Source: an uncultured Pelagibacteraceae bacterium
GTDB lineage: Bacteria > Pseudomonadota > Alphaproteobacteria > Pelagibacterales > Pelagibacteraceae
NCBI GenBank assembly: GCA_902604175.1
Contig: CACKXR010000001.1
Location: 1-64,000 of the forward strand
Direction: 5' to 3'
DNA length: 64,000 nucleotides
The notes beneath the pieces were generated by a model. It had not been told where the DNA came from, made no database searches, and worked only from the letters and a program-made list of their open reading frames with translations. The position numbers were made by a program, and so were the translations under genes. Below, piece after piece: positions 29,071 through 41,383 of this stretch (the stretch's first letter is position 1; each line of letters begins with the position of its first letter).

Positions 29071-31149
29071 TTATCCTGCAATCTTTTTAGTTACCTCGTC
29101 CTGAACATTTTGTGGAACTTTGGAATAATGATCAAAAAACATAGAATATTGAGCTCTGCCTTGTGACATTGATCTCAAATTATTTATGTATCCAAACATA
29201 TTTGCTAAAGGCACCATTGCTGTAATTACAGTTGCGTTACCTCTCTGCTCTTGAGTGCTTATCTGGCCTCTTCTACTATTTAAATCTCCTATAACATCGC
29301 CCATATAATCTTCTGGTGTTACTACTTCAACTCTCATCACTGGTTCTAATAACTTTAAACCACCTTTTGTACACGCTTCTTTGAAACAAGCTCTACTTGC
29401 TAATTCAAAAGCTAATACACTAGAGTCAACGTCGTGATGAAGTCCATCTAAAATAGTTACTTTGTAATCTATCATTGGGAAACCAGCTAAAATTCCACCA
29501 TCTGATATTGTTTCAATTCCTTTTTCTACACCTGGTATAAATTCTTTAGGAATTGCTCCACCTTTGATTTTACTTTCAACTTCTCTGCCTTTTCCAGCCT
29601 CTTGTGGCTCAACTAATAATTTAACTTTGGCAAATTGTCCTGCACCACCGCTTTGTTTTTTGTGGGTGTATTCAACCTCAGAAGCTGCTTCAATCGTTTC
29701 TCTATAAGCAACTTGAGGAGCACCTACGTTAGCTTCAACTTTAAATTCTCTTTTCATTCTATCAACAATAATATCTAAATGTAGTTCACCCATACCTTTA
29801 ATGATTGTTTGACCTGACTCCTCATCAGACGTAACTCTAAATGATGGATCCTCTTTAGCTAATCGACCTAATGCTTCACCCATTTTTTCTTGGTCGGCTT
29901 TTGTTTTTGGTTCAACAGCAATTTCAATAACTGGATCAGGAAACTCCATGGGCTCTAATAAAATAGAATTTTCTTCATCACATAAAGTATGACCTGTAAT
30001 AGTATTTTTTAATCCTGCTAAAGCAACTATATCACCAGCATTAGCCTCTTTAATATCCTCTCTAGAGTTAGCATGCATCAAAAGCATTCTTCCAACTCTT
30101 TCCTCTTTTTCTTTAGATGAATTAAAAACAGCAGTTCCAGTTTTGACTGTCCCTGAATAAATTCTTATAAAAGTTAGCGAGCCTACAAATGGATCATTAG
30201 CAACTTTAAACGCAAGTGCTGAAAATGGAACATTATCGTCAAATTTCATCTCTATTTCGTCTTCAGATCCTAATTTAGTTCCTTTAATAGAACCAATATC
30301 AACAGGACTAGGTAAATAATGCACAACAGCATCAAGTAAAGGCTGTACACCTTTATTTTTAAAAGCTGAACCGGTTAAAACTGGTACAAAACTAAAGTTT
30401 AAAGTTCCACTTCTTATACATTTAATCAAGTCTTCTTCTTTGATTTCATCTCCATTTAAATAAGCTTCCATCAACTTTTCATCTTGCTCAACAGCTGTTT
30501 CAACTAATTCTGTTCTATATTTTTGCGAAATTTCTTTTAGATCTTCTGGGATATCTTTATATTCCCACTCTGCGCCTAGAGCTTCGTTTTTCCAAACCTG
30601 AGCTTTCATTTTTACTAGATCGACAACGCCTGATAGAGAAGCTTCTGCACCTATAGGAACTTGTAGCACTAAGGGGTTTGCACCTAATCTATCTCTAATC
30701 ATATCTACACATCTAAAGAAATCAGCACCAGTTCTATCAAGTTTATTAACAAAACAAATTCGAGGAACTTTGTATTTATCTGCTTGTCTCCATACAGTTT
30801 CTGATTGCGGCTCTACACCCGCTACGCCATCAAATACTGCAACAGCTCCATCTAAAACTTTAAGTGATCTTTCAACTTCGATTGTAAAATCTACGTGACC
30901 TGGAGTATCAATTATATTAATTCTATGGTTATTCCAAAAACAAGTAGTTGCTGCTGATGTAATAGTAATTCCTCTTTCTTGCTCTTGCTCCATCCAATCC
31001 ATTGTTGCAGCGCCATCATGAACTTCTCCGATTTTATGACTTTTACCTGTGTAATATAAAACTCTTTCAGTAGTAGTTGTTTTACCAGCATCAATGTGAG
31101 CCATGATCCCAATGTTTCTATATTTGTCTAAAGTATGAGTTCTAGCCAT
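29071..31149 (-). CDS. fusA: Elongation factor G
   Basis: EF-G drives translocation on the ribosome by GTP hydrolysis. The GTPase motifs are G1 [20 protein letters not shown]3 DTPGHVDF and G4 NKLD. Domain IV and V signatures follow ([12 protein letters not shown] and [10 protein letters not shown]). The 692-aa length is normal. Third gene of the str operon. Confidence 0.99.
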   Translation of the reverse strand: MARTHTLDKYRNIGIMAHIDAGKTTTTERVLYYTGKSHKIGEVHDGAATMDWMEQEQERGITITSAATTCFWNNHRINIIDTPGHVDFTIEVERSLKVLDGAVAVFDGVAGVEPQSETVWRQADKYKVPRICFVNKLDRTGADFFRCVDMIRDRLGANPLVLQVPIGAEASLSGVVDLVKMKAQVWKNEALGAEWEYKDIPEDLKEISQKYRTELVETAVEQDEKLMEAYLNGDEIKEEDLIKCIRSGTLNFSFVPVLTGSAFKNKGVQPLLDAVVHYLPSPVDIGSIKGTKLGSEDEIEMKFDDNVPFSALAFKVANDPFVGSLTFIRIYSGTVKTGTAVFNSSKEKEERVGRMLLMHANSREDIKEANAGDIVALAGLKNTITGHTLCDEENSILLEPMEFPDPVIEIAVEPKTKADQEKMGEALGRLAKEDPSFRVTSDEESGQTIIKGMGELHLDIIVDRMKREFKVEANVGAPQVAYRETIEAASEVEYTHKKQSGGAGQFAKVKLLVEPQEAGKGREVESKIKGGAIPKEFIPGVEKGIETISDGGILAGFPMIDYKVTILDGLHHDVDSSVLAFELASRACFKEACTKGGLKLLEPVMRVEVVTPEDYMGDVIGDLNSRRGQISTQEQRGNATVITAMVPLANMFGYINNLRSMSQGRAQYSMFFDHYSKVPQNVQDEVTKKIAG

Positions 31150-31155
31150 AATTTT

Positions 31156-31626
31156 TTACCACCTAAAATGCGCAAAAGCCTTATTGGACTCTGCCATCTT
31201 GTGAACATCCTCTCTTTTTTTAACTGCAGCACCTTTTTTTTCATATGCATCAAAAAGCTCGTTAAAAATTTTATCTGACATATGTTTATCTTTTCTTTTT
31301 CTTGCTGAGTCTACTAACCATCTAATTGCTAAAGCTTGTGCTCTTTTACTTTTTACCTCGACTGGGACTTGATAAGTTGCACCACCGACTCTTCTTGATC
31401 TAACTTCTACAGTTGGCTTGATGTTATTTATAGCTTCATTAAAAATATTAATTGGCTCATCTTTAGTTTTTGTTTTAATTTTATCAATAGCATCGTAAAC
31501 TATTTTAGCGGCAATACCTCTTTTACCATCATACATAATATTGTTTATTAATTTTGGAATAATTGTTGAGTTGAATTTTGGATCTGGAACAACATTTTTT
31601 TTAGGTTGAGTTTTTTTTCTAGACAT
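31156..31626 (-). CDS. rpsG: 30S ribosomal protein S7
   Basis: S7 nucleates assembly of the small-subunit head and is the str-operon repressor in E. coli. It is recognised by MYDGKRGIAAKIVYDAIDKI, RRVGGATYQVPVEVKSKR and the C-terminal HKMAESNKAFAHFRW. The length is 156 aa. Confidence 0.98.
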   Translation of the reverse strand: MSRKKTQPKKNVVPDPKFNSTIIPKLINNIMYDGKRGIAAKIVYDAIDKIKTKTKDEPINIFNEAINNIKPTVEVRSRRVGGATYQVPVEVKSKRAQALAIRWLVDSARKRKDKHMSDKIFNELFDAYEKKGAAVKKREDVHKMAESNKAFAHFRW

Positions 31627-31997
31627 TACTTACCTTTTTTTGTTCCATACAAAGATCTTCTTTGTTTTCTGTTAGCAACACCCTGGGTATCAAGATTACC
31701 TCTTAGGATATGATATCTAACTCCTGGTAAATCTTTTACCCTTCCGCCTCTAATTAAAACTACGGAGTGTTCTTGTAAATTATGACCTTCACCTGGAATA
31801 TAAGCTGTAACTTCAAAACCATTTGATAATCTTACTCTTGCAACTTTTCTTAAAGCCGAATTAGGCTTCTTCGGAGTAGTTGTGTAAACTTTAACACAAA
31901 CACCTCTTTTCAAAGGTTGTTTTTGTAAAGCAGGAACTTTGTTCCTCGATACTTGTTTTACTCTTTTTTTTCTTAACAATTGGTTAATTGTTGGCAT
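31626..31997 (-). CDS. rpsL: 30S ribosomal protein S12
   Basis: S12 controls decoding accuracy. [40 protein letters not shown] and [17 protein letters not shown] are conserved, and both lysines that mutate in streptomycin resistance are present, so the protein looks sensitive-type. The length is 123 aa. First gene of the str operon, preceded by its own promoter and a roughly 100-base leader. Confidence 0.98.
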   Translation of the reverse strand: MPTINQLLRKKRVKQVSRNKVPALQKQPLKRGVCVKVYTTTPKKPNSALRKVARVRLSNGFEVTAYIPGEGHNLQEHSVVLIRGGRVKDLPGVRYHILRGNLDTQGVANRKQRRSLYGTKKGK

Positions 31998-32100
31998 AAA
32001 TTTTTAAAAATTAATTAATTTATTTTTAGATGAAAATAACTGACAGGTTATTTTGTGGCAGCGTTTAGTGCTGTTAGAAGCACTACATTCCAACCAAAAA
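31998..32100 (-). promoter_or_regulatory. Structured 5' leader of rpsL (two hairpins)
   Basis: The leader of about 100 bases between the predicted start point and rpsL holds two hairpins. The first is a perfect 7-bp stem with a 6-base loop at 32066-32085 (TAGTGCT / AGCACTA). The second is a perfect 8-bp stem at 32033-32054 (AAAATAAC / GTTATTTT, loop TGACAG). This is unusually long and structured for a genome where most gaps are under ten bases, and could be a ribosomal-protein autoregulatory site. No match to a named RNA family could be tested. Confidence 0.45.
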
Positions 32101-32107
32101 TATCGCC

Positions 32108-32135
32108 AAATTACTTAATAATTGACTATTGTCAA
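32108..32135 (-). promoter_or_regulatory. Predicted str-operon promoter (rpsL)
   Basis: On the minus strand, a perfect TTGACA at 32130-32135 is followed after 16 bases by TAATTT at 32108-32113. It lies in the rpoC-rpsL gap of 167 bases, just beyond the rpoC stop, and would give a leader of about 100 bases. Confidence 0.6.
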
Positions 32136-32164
32136 ACTAAAAGTTCAAGTATTAAGCGATTTTT

Positions 32165-35100
32165 TTACTGATTTGCCTGTGTTTCAGAAGGTTCTGGGCT
32201 CTCAATTTTTTCTTGTTCTGATAAGAACTCATTGTCATCCTTAAGAGCTTTTTTGTTCCAATTATTTTTAATATTTCCAGTTCCAGCAGGTACCAATCTA
32301 CCAACAATAACGTTCTCTTTAAGACCGTTTAACGGATCAACTTTCCCTTTAATAGCTGCATCTGTTAATACTCTCGTAGTTTCTTGGAAAGATGCTGCAG
32401 AAATAAATGACTCTGTTTGTAATGATGCTTTAGTAATTCCCATTAATACTCTTTCACCAACAGCTGGATCTTTGCCATCTGCAACTAATTTTTCATTAAC
32501 ATTATCAAATTTTATTCTGTCAATTATTTCTCCAGGTAAATATGATGAATCTCCGGATACTTTAACCTCAACTTTTTTCAACATTTGTCTTAAAATAGTT
32601 TCAATGTGTTTATCGTTAATAATTACTCCTTGCAATCTATAAACTTCTTGAACTTGATTGACAAAATATTCAGTTAATTCTTTTATTCCTAATATTCTTA
32701 AGATATCATGTGGTAAAGGCTGACCATCGAGCAGGTATTCACCTTTTTGAATTTTTTCACCTGGGTTAAAATTAATATGCTTACCTTTTGGTATTAAATA
32801 ATTTGAAGGTTCTCCTCCATCTTCTGGTACAATTGAAACTCTTTGTTTTCCTCTGACTTCTTTGCCAAAAACAACTTGGCCATCATTTTCTGCGATGATG
32901 GCGCTATCTTTTGCTTTTCTTGCTTCAAATAATTCAGCGACCCTCGGTAGACCACCAGTGATGTCTTTTGTTTTAGTAGTTTCTTTAGGTAATCTTGCAA
33001 TAACATCACCTGCAAAAACTTTTTGACCATCTTTTACTGATAGAATTGAGTCTGGAACTAAATAATATCTGGCTTCGTTATCGTCAGCTTTTTTAATTAC
33101 ATTTCCTTTTTCATCTCTTAATGTAATTCTAGGTTTTAAATCAGTACTTTTTGATTGACCTCTCCAGTCAATCACAGATTTAGATGATATACCAGTTGCA
33201 TCATCTGTAGTTTCTTGAATAGAAACACCGTCAATTAAATCAACAAAACTAGCTTCACCACTTTTCTCAGCTATAACTGGTGTTGTATATGGATCCCATT
33301 CACAAATTTTTGTATTTGCCTTAACTTTATCTCCATTATTAAAAAATAATCTTGACCCATAGGCAACTTTATAAACTGCTATTTGAACTCCTTTATCATC
33401 CTCTATAGAAAGTTGAGTATTTCTTCCCATAACAATTAGGTTTTTCTTAGAGTCTTCTAAAATATTTGAGTTTAAAATCCTTAAAGTTCCCTCATTCTTA
33501 GTTACAATCTGAGAGTCTTGTTTAACAGATGCTGTACCGCCAACGTGGAAAGTTCTCATTGTTAATTGTGTTCCTGGCTCACCAATAGATTGGGCAGAAA
33601 TCATACCAATAGCTTCACCAACATGAACCATCTTGCCTCTAGATAAATCTCTTCCATAAGATGTTGCACAAACGCCCTCTTTAGATCCACAGGTCATTAC
33701 AGAGTAAACCTTTATAGCTTTGACACCAGCAGCGTCAATTTTATCGCAGCCTGCCTCATCAATCATTTCCTCTTTTTTAATAATAACCTCACCAGTTAAA
33801 GGGTGTTTAACTTCATCAAAAGTTACTCTTCCTAAAGCTCTTTCTGACAAACTAACGACAACATTTCCACCTTCTAAAATTTCAGATAATTCTATGAAAC
33901 CAGGTTTTTTACAATCACAAGCTTTTTTAGTTACAGTTAAATCTTGAGCTACATCACAGAGTCTTCTTGTTAAATAACCTGAACTCGCAGTCTTAAGTGC
34001 AGTATCAGCAAGACCTTTTCTTGCTCCGTGAGTTGAATTAAAATATTCTAGAGCTGTTAAGCCTTCTTTAAAGTTAGAAGTAATAGGACTTTCAATAATT
34101 TCTCCAGATGGTTTAGCAATCAGACCACGCATTCCAGCTAATTGTTTCATTTGAGCCGCAGAACCTCTGGCACCACTATCGGCCATCATAAATACGGAAT
34201 TAATTTTCAATCCCTCTGATGTTTTCTCAGTTGCCGAAATACCCTTCATCATTTCACCAGCTACTTTATCTGTACACTTAGACCAAGCATCAACTACTTT
34301 GTTATACTTTTCACCTCTTGTGATTAATCCTTCTGCATACTGTGTTTCATAGTCAGCAATCAATTTTTTAGTATCATCAATTAATTGAGTTTTACTTTCA
34401 GGAATAACTAAATCATCTTTACCAAACGATATTCCAGCTTTGAATGCATGCTTAAATCCTAAATCTTTTAACTTATCACAAAATATAACCGTAGTTTTTT
34501 GACCACAAAATCTAAAGACGATATCAATAATTTCGGAAACTACTTTTTTAGGTAATAATCTATCTATTAAAGAGAATTTAATATTACTATTTTTTGGTAA
34601 TAAATTTGCTAGTAAAAATCTTCCAGCTGTTGAAGTATATTTTTCATATTTTTTATTTCCTTTATCATCTTCAGTTTCAAATCTGGATATAATTGTACTG
34701 TGTACTTTTATCTGACCTGAAGATAATGCAAACTCAATTTGATCAGAATCAACAAAGTAACCAGCTGGCTTATCAGTAACTGGCTCTTGCGAAAGGTAAT
34801 AAATTCCTAAGATCATATCCTGACTTGGAACAATGATAGGTTTACCATTTGAAGGTGAAAGAATGTTGTTAGTTGATAACATTAAAATTCTTGCCTCTAA
34901 TTGGGCCTCTAAGCTCAAAGGTACGTGTACGGCCATCTGGTCACCATCAAAATCAGCGTTAAATGCTGCACATGTTAAAGGATGAAGTTCAATTGCATCT
35001 CCCTCAATTAATTTTGGCTCGAATGCTTGTACACCAAGTCTATGAAGTGTTGGTGCTCTATTTAAAAGTACAGGGTGTTCTCTTACAATTAACTCAAGTG

Positions 35101-36343
35101 CATCCCAAACTGCATTGGTCTCTTTTTCGACAAGTTTTTTTGCCTGTTTAATTGTTGAGGCTAAACCTAGTTTATTTAATCTTGCATATAAAAATGGCTT
35201 AAATAATTCTAAGGCCATTTTTTTAGGTAAACCGCATTCATGAAGTTTTAAATCTGGACCAACAACAATTACAGATCTACCAGAATAATCTACACGTTTA
35301 CCTAATAAATTTTGTCTAAATCTCCCTTGTTTACCTTTGAGCATTTCAGCAAGAGATTTTAGAGGTCTTTTTCCTGTTCCGGTAATTACTCTCCCTCTTC
35401 TACCGTTATCAAACAATGCATCAACTGACTCTTGAAGCATTCTTTTTTCGTTCCTAACGATGATATCTGGAGCTTTTAGATCCATTAATCTTTTTAGTCT
35501 ATTATTTCTATTGATCACTCTTCTATAAAGATCATTTAGATCTGATGTTGCAAATCTACCTCCATCTAATGGAACAAGTGGCCTCAACTCAGGCGGAATA
35601 ACTGGTACAACTGTCATAATCATCCACTCTGGTTTTTGTCCAGTTTCTATAAATGACTCCACTAGTTTAAGTCTTTTAATTGCTCTTTCCTCATTAACTT
35701 TAGATTTTGTCTCTTTAATAAAATTCACTAAATTTTTTCTTTCATTCTCTAAATCCAAATTCTTAAGCATATCAAGAACAGCCTCTGCTCCTATTCCAGC
35801 GGTAAATGCCTCCTCTCCAAACTCATCTTGGTATTTGGCTAGTTCTTCCTCATTTAATAATTGATTTTTTTGCAGACCAGTTAAACCAGGTTCTATTACT
35901 ATAAAATTTTCAAAATACAGAACTCTCTCTATTTCTTTAAGTTTCATGTCTACAGCAAGTGCAATTCTACTAGGTAAAGACTTTAGAAACCATATATGTG
36001 CTACTGGTGTAGCAAGATTAATATGACCCATTCTTTCTCTTCTCACATTCGACTTAGTAACCTCAACACCACATTTTTCGCAAATTATCCCTCTAAACTT
36101 CATTCGTTTGTATTTTCCACACAAACATTCATAATCTTTTATAGGGCCAAAAATTCTTGCACAAAATAAACCATCCTTTTCTGGTCTAAAAGTTCTATAA
36201 TTTATTGTTTCAGGTTTTTTAATTTCGCCATATGTCCATGATTTAATTTTTTCAGGACTAGCTAGAGAAATTTTAATGCTATTAAAATTTTGAGTTTCTG
36301 ATATCTCAGTATTTTTAAATAGATCTGTTAATTCTTTTTTCAT
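32165..36343 (-). CDS. rpoC: RNA polymerase subunit beta'
   Basis: Beta' forms half of the RNA polymerase cleft. The N-terminal zinc-binding cysteines are present (CLCGKYKR...CEKCGVE), as is the catalytic Mg2+ loop [15 protein letters not shown]. The trigger-loop/bridge region contains [22 protein letters not shown] cysteines, followed by [20 protein letters not shown]. The length is 1,392 aa, ending in a divergent acidic tail. It starts right after rpoB (stop at 36344). Confidence 0.99.
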   Translation of the reverse strand: MKKELTDLFKNTEISETQNFNSIKISLASPEKIKSWTYGEIKKPETINYRTFRPEKDGLFCARIFGPIKDYECLCGKYKRMKFRGIICEKCGVEVTKSNVRRERMGHINLATPVAHIWFLKSLPSRIALAVDMKLKEIERVLYFENFIVIEPGLTGLQKNQLLNEEELAKYQDEFGEEAFTAGIGAEAVLDMLKNLDLENERKNLVNFIKETKSKVNEERAIKRLKLVESFIETGQKPEWMIMTVVPVIPPELRPLVPLDGGRFATSDLNDLYRRVINRNNRLKRLMDLKAPDIIVRNEKRMLQESVDALFDNGRRGRVITGTGKRPLKSLAEMLKGKQGRFRQNLLGKRVDYSGRSVIVVGPDLKLHECGLPKKMALELFKPFLYARLNKLGLASTIKQAKKLVEKETNAVWDALELIVREHPVLLNRAPTLHRLGVQAFEPKLIEGDAIELHPLTCAAFNADFDGDQMAVHVPLSLEAQLEARILMLSTNNILSPSNGKPIIVPSQDMILGIYYLSQEPVTDKPAGYFVDSDQIEFALSSGQIKVHSTIISRFETEDDKGNKKYEKYTSTAGRFLLANLLPKNSNIKFSLIDRLLPKKVVSEIIDIVFRFCGQKTTVIFCDKLKDLGFKHAFKAGISFGKDDLVIPESKTQLIDDTKKLIADYETQYAEGLITRGEKYNKVVDAWSKCTDKVAGEMMKGISATEKTSEGLKINSVFMMADSGARGSAAQMKQLAGMRGLIAKPSGEIIESPITSNFKEGLTALEYFNSTHGARKGLADTALKTASSGYLTRRLCDVAQDLTVTKKACDCKKPGFIELSEILEGGNVVVSLSERALGRVTFDEVKHPLTGEVIIKKEEMIDEAGCDKIDAAGVKAIKVYSVMTCGSKEGVCATSYGRDLSRGKMVHVGEAIGMISAQSIGEPGTQLTMRTFHVGGTASVKQDSQIVTKNEGTLRILNSNILEDSKKNLIVMGRNTQLSIEDDKGVQIAVYKVAYGSRLFFNNGDKVKANTKICEWDPYTTPVIAEKSGEASFVDLIDGVSIQETTDDATGISSKSVIDWRGQSKSTDLKPRITLRDEKGNVIKKADDNEARYYLVPDSILSVKDGQKVFAGDVIARLPKETTKTKDITGGLPRVAELFEARKAKDSAIIAENDGQVVFGKEVRGKQRVSIVPEDGGEPSNYLIPKGKHINFNPGEKIQKGEYLLDGQPLPHDILRILGIKELTEYFVNQVQEVYRLQGVIINDKHIETILRQMLKKVEVKVSGDSSYLPGEIIDRIKFDNVNEKLVADGKDPAVGERVLMGITKASLQTESFISAASFQETTRVLTDAAIKGKVDPLNGLKENVIVGRLVPAGTGNIKNNWNKKALKDDNEFLSEQEKIESPEPSETQANQ

Positions 36344-39300
36344 TTAATTTAGCTCCACGTTTAATGCTAACGATTTAATTTCCTTAACTAATACGTTGAA
36401 AGACTCTGGAATACCTGACTCAAAGTTCTCTTCACCTTTAACTATGGTTTCGTATACTTTTACTCTACCAGCAACATCATCTGATTTCACTGTTAATATT
36501 TCTTGTAGTGTATATGAAGCACCATATGCTTCTAAAGCCCAAACCTCCATCTCACCAAATCTTTGTCCACCAAGTTGTGCTTTACCTCCGAGTGGTTGCT
36601 GGGTAACCAGACTATAAGGTCCTGTTGATCTTGCATGAATTTTATCTTCAACCAAATGATGAAGTTTTAACATGTAGATAATACCCACTGTTACAGGTCT
36701 ATCAAACATTTCACCAGTTCTTCCATCCCATAAATATGTTTGACCAGAACCTGGAAGGTTTGCTAATTCTAGCATTTCTGTAACATTTTTTTCCTTAGCA
36801 CCATCGAATACTGGAGTTGAAATTGCTATTCCATTTTGTAAATTTTCACACAAATCTTTAAATTCATTTTTACTTAATTTATCTACTTTATCATTAAAGA
36901 TTTCCTCTCCATAAACAGACTTTAAAAAATTTGCTATTTTTTCAGTTTTTTCAATTTTTTTACTATTTTCATTAACTAATTTTTTAACCTCTTCACCAAA
37001 TTCTTTACAAGCCCAACCTAAATGAGTTTCTAAAATCTGACCTACATTCATCCTACTAGGAACCCCGAGAGGATTAAGCACTATATCAACAGGTCTACCA
37101 TCTTCACGATATGGCATGTCTTCAACTGGTACAATTTTACTGACAACACCTTTATTTCCATGTCTACCTGACATTTTATCTCCTGGTCTCAATCTTCTTT
37201 TGATTGCAACAAAAACTTTTACCATTTTCATTACACTTGGGAGTAAATCGTCCCCACTTCTAATTTTGAGAACTTTATCTTCAAATCTTTCCGTAATATC
37301 TTGTTTGGCTTTATTGTATTGATCTTTTAATTGTAAAAGAGTCGTTTCATTTGCTGCATTACCGTTTAAAATTTTAAACACGTCGTTAATTGGAAGACTA
37401 TTTATAGCTTCAAAATCTATTTTTGTACCTTCAGATAAATCTTTAACTTTTTTGGTTAGCGATGTGCCAGATAAAATCTGAGCTGCTCTTTGTTTAATAC
37501 TTCTCTCTAAAATTTCTTCCTCAACTATTTTATCCTGTTGAACTTCCTCAATTTCAGCTCTTTCTATTGTTATAGATCTTTCATCTTTTTCGATACCATG
37601 TCTGTTAAAAACTCTTACATCAACAACTGTTCCACTGCTGCCTCTGGACATTCTTAATGATGTGTCGGTAACATCTATTGCCTTTTCACCAAAAATTGAT
37701 CTTAATAATTTTTCTTCTGGACCTGATGCAGAATCACCTTTTGGAGTGACTTTTCCTACTAAAATATCCCCTGCATTTACCTCAGCACCTATATAAACTA
37801 CACCCGACTCATCAAGATTTTTTAATGCTTCTTCATTTACATTAGGAATGTCTCTTGTAATTTCTTCTTCCCCAAGTTTAGTGTCTCTTGCCATGATCTC
37901 ATATTCTTCTATATGCACAGAAGTAAATACATCATCAGTTACACATCTTTCTGAGATCAATATTGAGTCTTCAAAATTGTACCCTTGCCAAGGCATAAAA
38001 GCTACAGTTACATTTTTTCCTAAAGCTAACTCACCCAATTTAGTTGAGGGTCCATCAGCAATTATATCACCAGATTTAACTTTATCTCCAACTCTAACTA
38101 AAGGTCTTTGGTTGATACAAGTATTTTGATTTGATCTTTTAAATTTTTGTAAGTTATAAATGTCAACTCCAGACTCGCTAAAGTCTGTCTCTTCAGTAAC
38201 TTTAATAACAATTCTTTTTCCATCTATTTTATCAACTATACCATCTCTTTTGGCGACTATTGTTACTCCTGAATCAAGTGCAACATCACTTTCAATTCCT
38301 GTTCCTACAAGAGGTGACTCTGGTTTTAATAGTGGAACAGCCTGTCTCATCATATTTGAACCCATTAGAGCTCTGTTAGCATCATCATTTTCTAAGAAAG
38401 GAATTAAAGATGCAGCAACTGAAACAAGTTGTTTTGGAGATACGTCGATGTAATCAATTGTATCTGGTTTTGATAAAAGAAAGTTTAAATTTTGCCTACA
38501 TGAGACCAAGTCTTCAATAATTTTCCCATTCTTGTCAACTTTAGTATTTGCTTGTGCAATAGTATACTTGGTTTCTTCCATCGCTGAAAGATATTCAACT
38601 TTATCTTGAACAACACCATCTTTTACTTTTTTATATGGACTTTCAATAAAACCATACTTATTAATTTTTGCATATGTAGATAAACTATTTATTAGTCCAA
38701 TGTTTGGGCCTTCAGGAGTTTCTATTGGGCAAATTCTGCCATAATGAGTTGGATGAACATCTCGAACTTCAAACCCTGCTCTTTCTCGTGTAAGACCACC
38801 TGGTCCCAGTGCAGATACTCTTCTCTTATGTGTTATTTCAGAAAGTGGATTTGTTTGATCCATAAACTGAGAAAGTTGAGAACTCGCAAAAAAGTCTTTT
38901 AATGAAACAGTTAATGGTTTGGCATTAATTAAATCTTGGGGCATCGCAGACTCAACATCTAAAGTCGTCATCTTCTCTTTAATTGCCCTTTCCATTCTAT
39001 AAACACCAATACGCGCTTGATTTTCAACTAGCTCACCTACAGAACGAACTCTTCTGTTTCCTAGATGGTCAATATCATCAACCTCATCTTTACCATCTCT
39101 TAATTCTAACATTTTGTGAACAATGGCAATAATGTCATCATTTCTTAGTATTGTAATTTTATCTGAACATTCTTGGTTTAATCTAGAGTTCATTTTAACT
39201 CTTCCAACATCAGACAAATCATATCTATCTGAACTGAAAAATAAATTATTAAATATTTGTGTAGCAATTTCTATAGTAGGGGGCTCACCAGGCCTTAACA

Positions 39301-40432
39301 TCTTATAAATTTCAGTAATTGCCTCTTCTTTAGAATTATTTTTGTCATTCAAAATCGTAGTAAGGAGATAAGGGCCTTTGTTAATCGAGTTGGTAACTGA
39401 TAATTGAAGAGAATGGATATTTACGTCAAGAATTTGTTGTATTATGGTATCATTTAACTCGGTTCCAATTTTAAACGTCCCCCCTTCCTCTTCGTTTACT
39501 TTAATATCTCTATGTAAAATTTTTCCAAATAAAGACTCTCTAGAGACTAAAATATCCTTAAGTCCATCATTTGCTAATTTTTTAGCGTTTAAATAATTAA
39601 TTTTGTCACCTAATTTTATTACAACCTTACCAGTCTTTGCATCTATTACTTCTTCTGAAAAATTTTTTGCTTTATAGTTTTCGGGATTAAATTTTGTTTT
39701 CCATTTTTCTGTTTTAATATCAAAAGTATATTGTTCGTTCTCATAAAACTCATCTGCTATTTCTGCTTTAGTGTATCCAATTGCTAGTAATAAAGTTGAC
39801 GCAAAAATTTTCTTTTTTCTATCTATTTTAAAATACAAAAAATCTTTAACATCATATTCAAAATCTAACCAAGATCCTCTATTTGGTATTACTCTACAAT
39901 TAAATAGCAATTTACCACTTGCATGAGTTTTACCTTTATCATGATCAAAAAAAACTCCAGGGCTTCTATGCATCTGGTTTACTACAACTCGTTGAACACC
40001 GTTTGTAATAAATGTTCCACTATTTGTCATCATCGGAACTTCGCCCATATAAACCTCTTGTTCTTTAGCTGACAAAATATCTTTTGTATTATTTTCTTGA
40101 TCTATTTCGTAAACAACCAATCTTAAAGTACATTTCAATGCTGATGAATAAGTAAGCCCTCTTGTGATACATTCCTCAACATCAAATTTCGGTTTTTCCA
40201 ATCTATAAGAAACATATTCTAATGTGGCTTTATCATTTAAGTCTTCAATAGGAAATATACTTTTAAATACCCTATCAAAACCCTTTATTAAATCAGCGGG
40301 TACTGAATTAAATTCAGTTAATTCTTTATATGAGTTTTTTTGAACTTCTATTAAATTTGGTATTGATAAACTTTCTTTTAGTTTTCCAAAACTTTTTCTT
40401 ATATTTTTCTTTTCAGTAAAAGATAATTGCAT
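36344..40432 (-). CDS. rpoB: RNA polymerase subunit beta
   Basis: Beta carries the rifampicin pocket and the other half of the active-site cleft. The rif cluster region reads [20 protein letters not shown], matching sensitive enzymes except Thr for the usual Asn after the MDQ. Downstream blocks [19 protein letters not shown] and [19 protein letters not shown] are intact, as is the C-terminal [18 protein letters not shown]. The length is 1,362 aa. Confidence 0.99.
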   Translation of the reverse strand: MQLSFTEKKNIRKSFGKLKESLSIPNLIEVQKNSYKELTEFNSVPADLIKGFDRVFKSIFPIEDLNDKATLEYVSYRLEKPKFDVEECITRGLTYSSALKCTLRLVVYEIDQENNTKDILSAKEQEVYMGEVPMMTNSGTFITNGVQRVVVNQMHRSPGVFFDHDKGKTHASGKLLFNCRVIPNRGSWLDFEYDVKDFLYFKIDRKKKIFASTLLLAIGYTKAEIADEFYENEQYTFDIKTEKWKTKFNPENYKAKNFSEEVIDAKTGKVVIKLGDKINYLNAKKLANDGLKDILVSRESLFGKILHRDIKVNEEEGGTFKIGTELNDTIIQQILDVNIHSLQLSVTNSINKGPYLLTTILNDKNNSKEEAITEIYKMLRPGEPPTIEIATQIFNNLFFSSDRYDLSDVGRVKMNSRLNQECSDKITILRNDDIIAIVHKMLELRDGKDEVDDIDHLGNRRVRSVGELVENQARIGVYRMERAIKEKMTTLDVESAMPQDLINAKPLTVSLKDFFASSQLSQFMDQTNPLSEITHKRRVSALGPGGLTRERAGFEVRDVHPTHYGRICPIETPEGPNIGLINSLSTYAKINKYGFIESPYKKVKDGVVQDKVEYLSAMEETKYTIAQANTKVDKNGKIIEDLVSCRQNLNFLLSKPDTIDYIDVSPKQLVSVAASLIPFLENDDANRALMGSNMMRQAVPLLKPESPLVGTGIESDVALDSGVTIVAKRDGIVDKIDGKRIVIKVTEETDFSESGVDIYNLQKFKRSNQNTCINQRPLVRVGDKVKSGDIIADGPSTKLGELALGKNVTVAFMPWQGYNFEDSILISERCVTDDVFTSVHIEEYEIMARDTKLGEEEITRDIPNVNEEALKNLDESGVVYIGAEVNAGDILVGKVTPKGDSASGPEEKLLRSIFGEKAIDVTDTSLRMSRGSSGTVVDVRVFNRHGIEKDERSITIERAEIEEVQQDKIVEEEILERSIKQRAAQILSGTSLTKKVKDLSEGTKIDFEAINSLPINDVFKILNGNAANETTLLQLKDQYNKAKQDITERFEDKVLKIRSGDDLLPSVMKMVKVFVAIKRRLRPGDKMSGRHGNKGVVSKIVPVEDMPYREDGRPVDIVLNPLGVPSRMNVGQILETHLGWACKEFGEEVKKLVNENSKKIEKTEKIANFLKSVYGEEIFNDKVDKLSKNEFKDLCENLQNGIAISTPVFDGAKEKNVTEMLELANLPGSGQTYLWDGRTGEMFDRPVTVGIIYMLKLHHLVEDKIHARSTGPYSLVTQQPLGGKAQLGGQRFGEMEVWALEAYGASYTLQEILTVKSDDVAGRVKVYETIVKGEENFESGIPESFNVLVKEIKSLALNVELN

Positions 40433-40443
40433 TTATATTTATT

Positions 40444-40469
40444 AATACTGATTAAAAATAATCAGTATT
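40444..40469 (-). promoter_or_regulatory. Hairpin in the rplL-rpoB intergenic region
   Basis: A perfect 10-bp stem (AATACTGATT / AATCAGTATT) with a six-base loop fills much of the 56-base gap. In the minus-strand transcript it is followed by A-rich rather than U-rich sequence, so it is not a classic terminator. It may be an RNA-processing site or partial attenuator, as occupies the same place in E. coli, but this is inference by position. Confidence 0.45.
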
Positions 40470-40488
40470 TGAATTCTTTCTTATTAAT

Positions 40489-40854
40489 TTATTTAAGTTC
40501 TACTTTAGCGCCTGCAGCTTCTAACTTAGCTTTGATCTCTTCAGCTTCTTTTTTATTAACACCAGATTTAACTTCTTTTGGTGCTCCTTCTACTAGATCT
40601 TTAGCTTCTTTTAATCCTAATGAAGTAGCTGCTCTTACTTCTTTAATGACGTTAATTTTTTTATCACCAGCAGAAACTAACATGATAGTAAAATCATCTT
40701 TTTCTTCTGTCGGTGCTGCACCACCTGCTGCTGCTGGAGCTGCTGCGGCCATTGGAGTTACACCCCATTTTTCCTCTAATTGTTTTGAAAGTTCAGCTGC
40801 CTCTGCAACTGTTAAACTAGAAAGGTCTTCAATAATTTTATTAAGGTCAGGCAT
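40489..40854 (-). CDS. rplL: 50S ribosomal protein L7/L12
   Basis: L7/L12 dimers form the stalk that recruits GTPase factors. The N-terminal dimerisation helices are joined by an Ala/Gly-rich hinge ([13 protein letters not shown]). The globular domain follows, with [20 protein letters not shown] and [20 protein letters not shown]. The length is 121 aa. Followed by a gap and hairpin before rpoB. Confidence 0.98.
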   Translation of the reverse strand: MPDLNKIIEDLSSLTVAEAAELSKQLEEKWGVTPMAAAAPAAAGGAAPTEEKDDFTIMLVSAGDKKINVIKEVRAATSLGLKEAKDLVEGAPKEVKSGVNKKEAEEIKAKLEAAGAKVELK

Positions 40855-40859
40855 ATTAA

Positions 40860-41381
40860 TTACTCTTTGGGTTGTGTTTCAGAATTTTCTGCGGTCAAAC
40901 TACTCATTTTTTCCGAATGTGCAAGTAAAATGCTAATTAATTTAGATGCAGGAGCGTTTAAAATACCCACAATATTAGCTCTAGCTTCGTCTAAAGTTGG
41001 TAAACTTGCTACATTTTGGACACCAGCCTGATCTAAGACTTCATTATCCATTATGCCGCCAATTAATTTTAAATTTTCGTTATCTTTTGCAAATTTTGAG
41101 AGAATCCTTGCAGACATAATTGCATCTTCACCAAAAGCAACAGCTGTAGGGCCAGTAAACAAATTGGTTAAATCCTTACATTTAGTTTTTTCTAATGCAA
41201 GTTTTGTAATTCTATTCTTTGTGATTTTAAAAACAATTCCATGCTCTCTCATTTTTGCTCTTAAATCATCTAGTTGTGTCATTGTTAAACCCTGATAATG
41301 AGTAACCATAACAGCTTTACTATTCTCAAATTTTGAGGTCATTTCCTCAATATAATTTTTCTTTTGATCTTTATTCATCAT
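40860..41381 (-). CDS. rplJ: 50S ribosomal protein L10
   Basis: L10 anchors the L7/L12 stalk to 23S rRNA. It is recognised by [20 protein letters not shown] and the [13 protein letters not shown] segment; the C-terminal helix that binds L12 dimers is [15 protein letters not shown]. The length is 173 aa; the second Met (41378) is an equally good start. Only two bases separate it from rplA, so no room exists for the usual L10-binding leader immediately upstream. Confidence 0.96.
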   Translation of the reverse strand: MMNKDQKKNYIEEMTSKFENSKAVMVTHYQGLTMTQLDDLRAKMREHGIVFKITKNRITKLALEKTKCKDLTNLFTGPTAVAFGEDAIMSARILSKFAKDNENLKLIGGIMDNEVLDQAGVQNVASLPTLDEARANIVGILNAPASKLISILLAHSEKMSSLTAENSETQPKE

Positions 41382-41383
41382 AT

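Noticed and set aside
32232..32642. 136-aa open frame antisense to the 3' part of rpoC
   Set aside because: rpoC is unambiguous here and the antisense frame is a by-product of its codon use.
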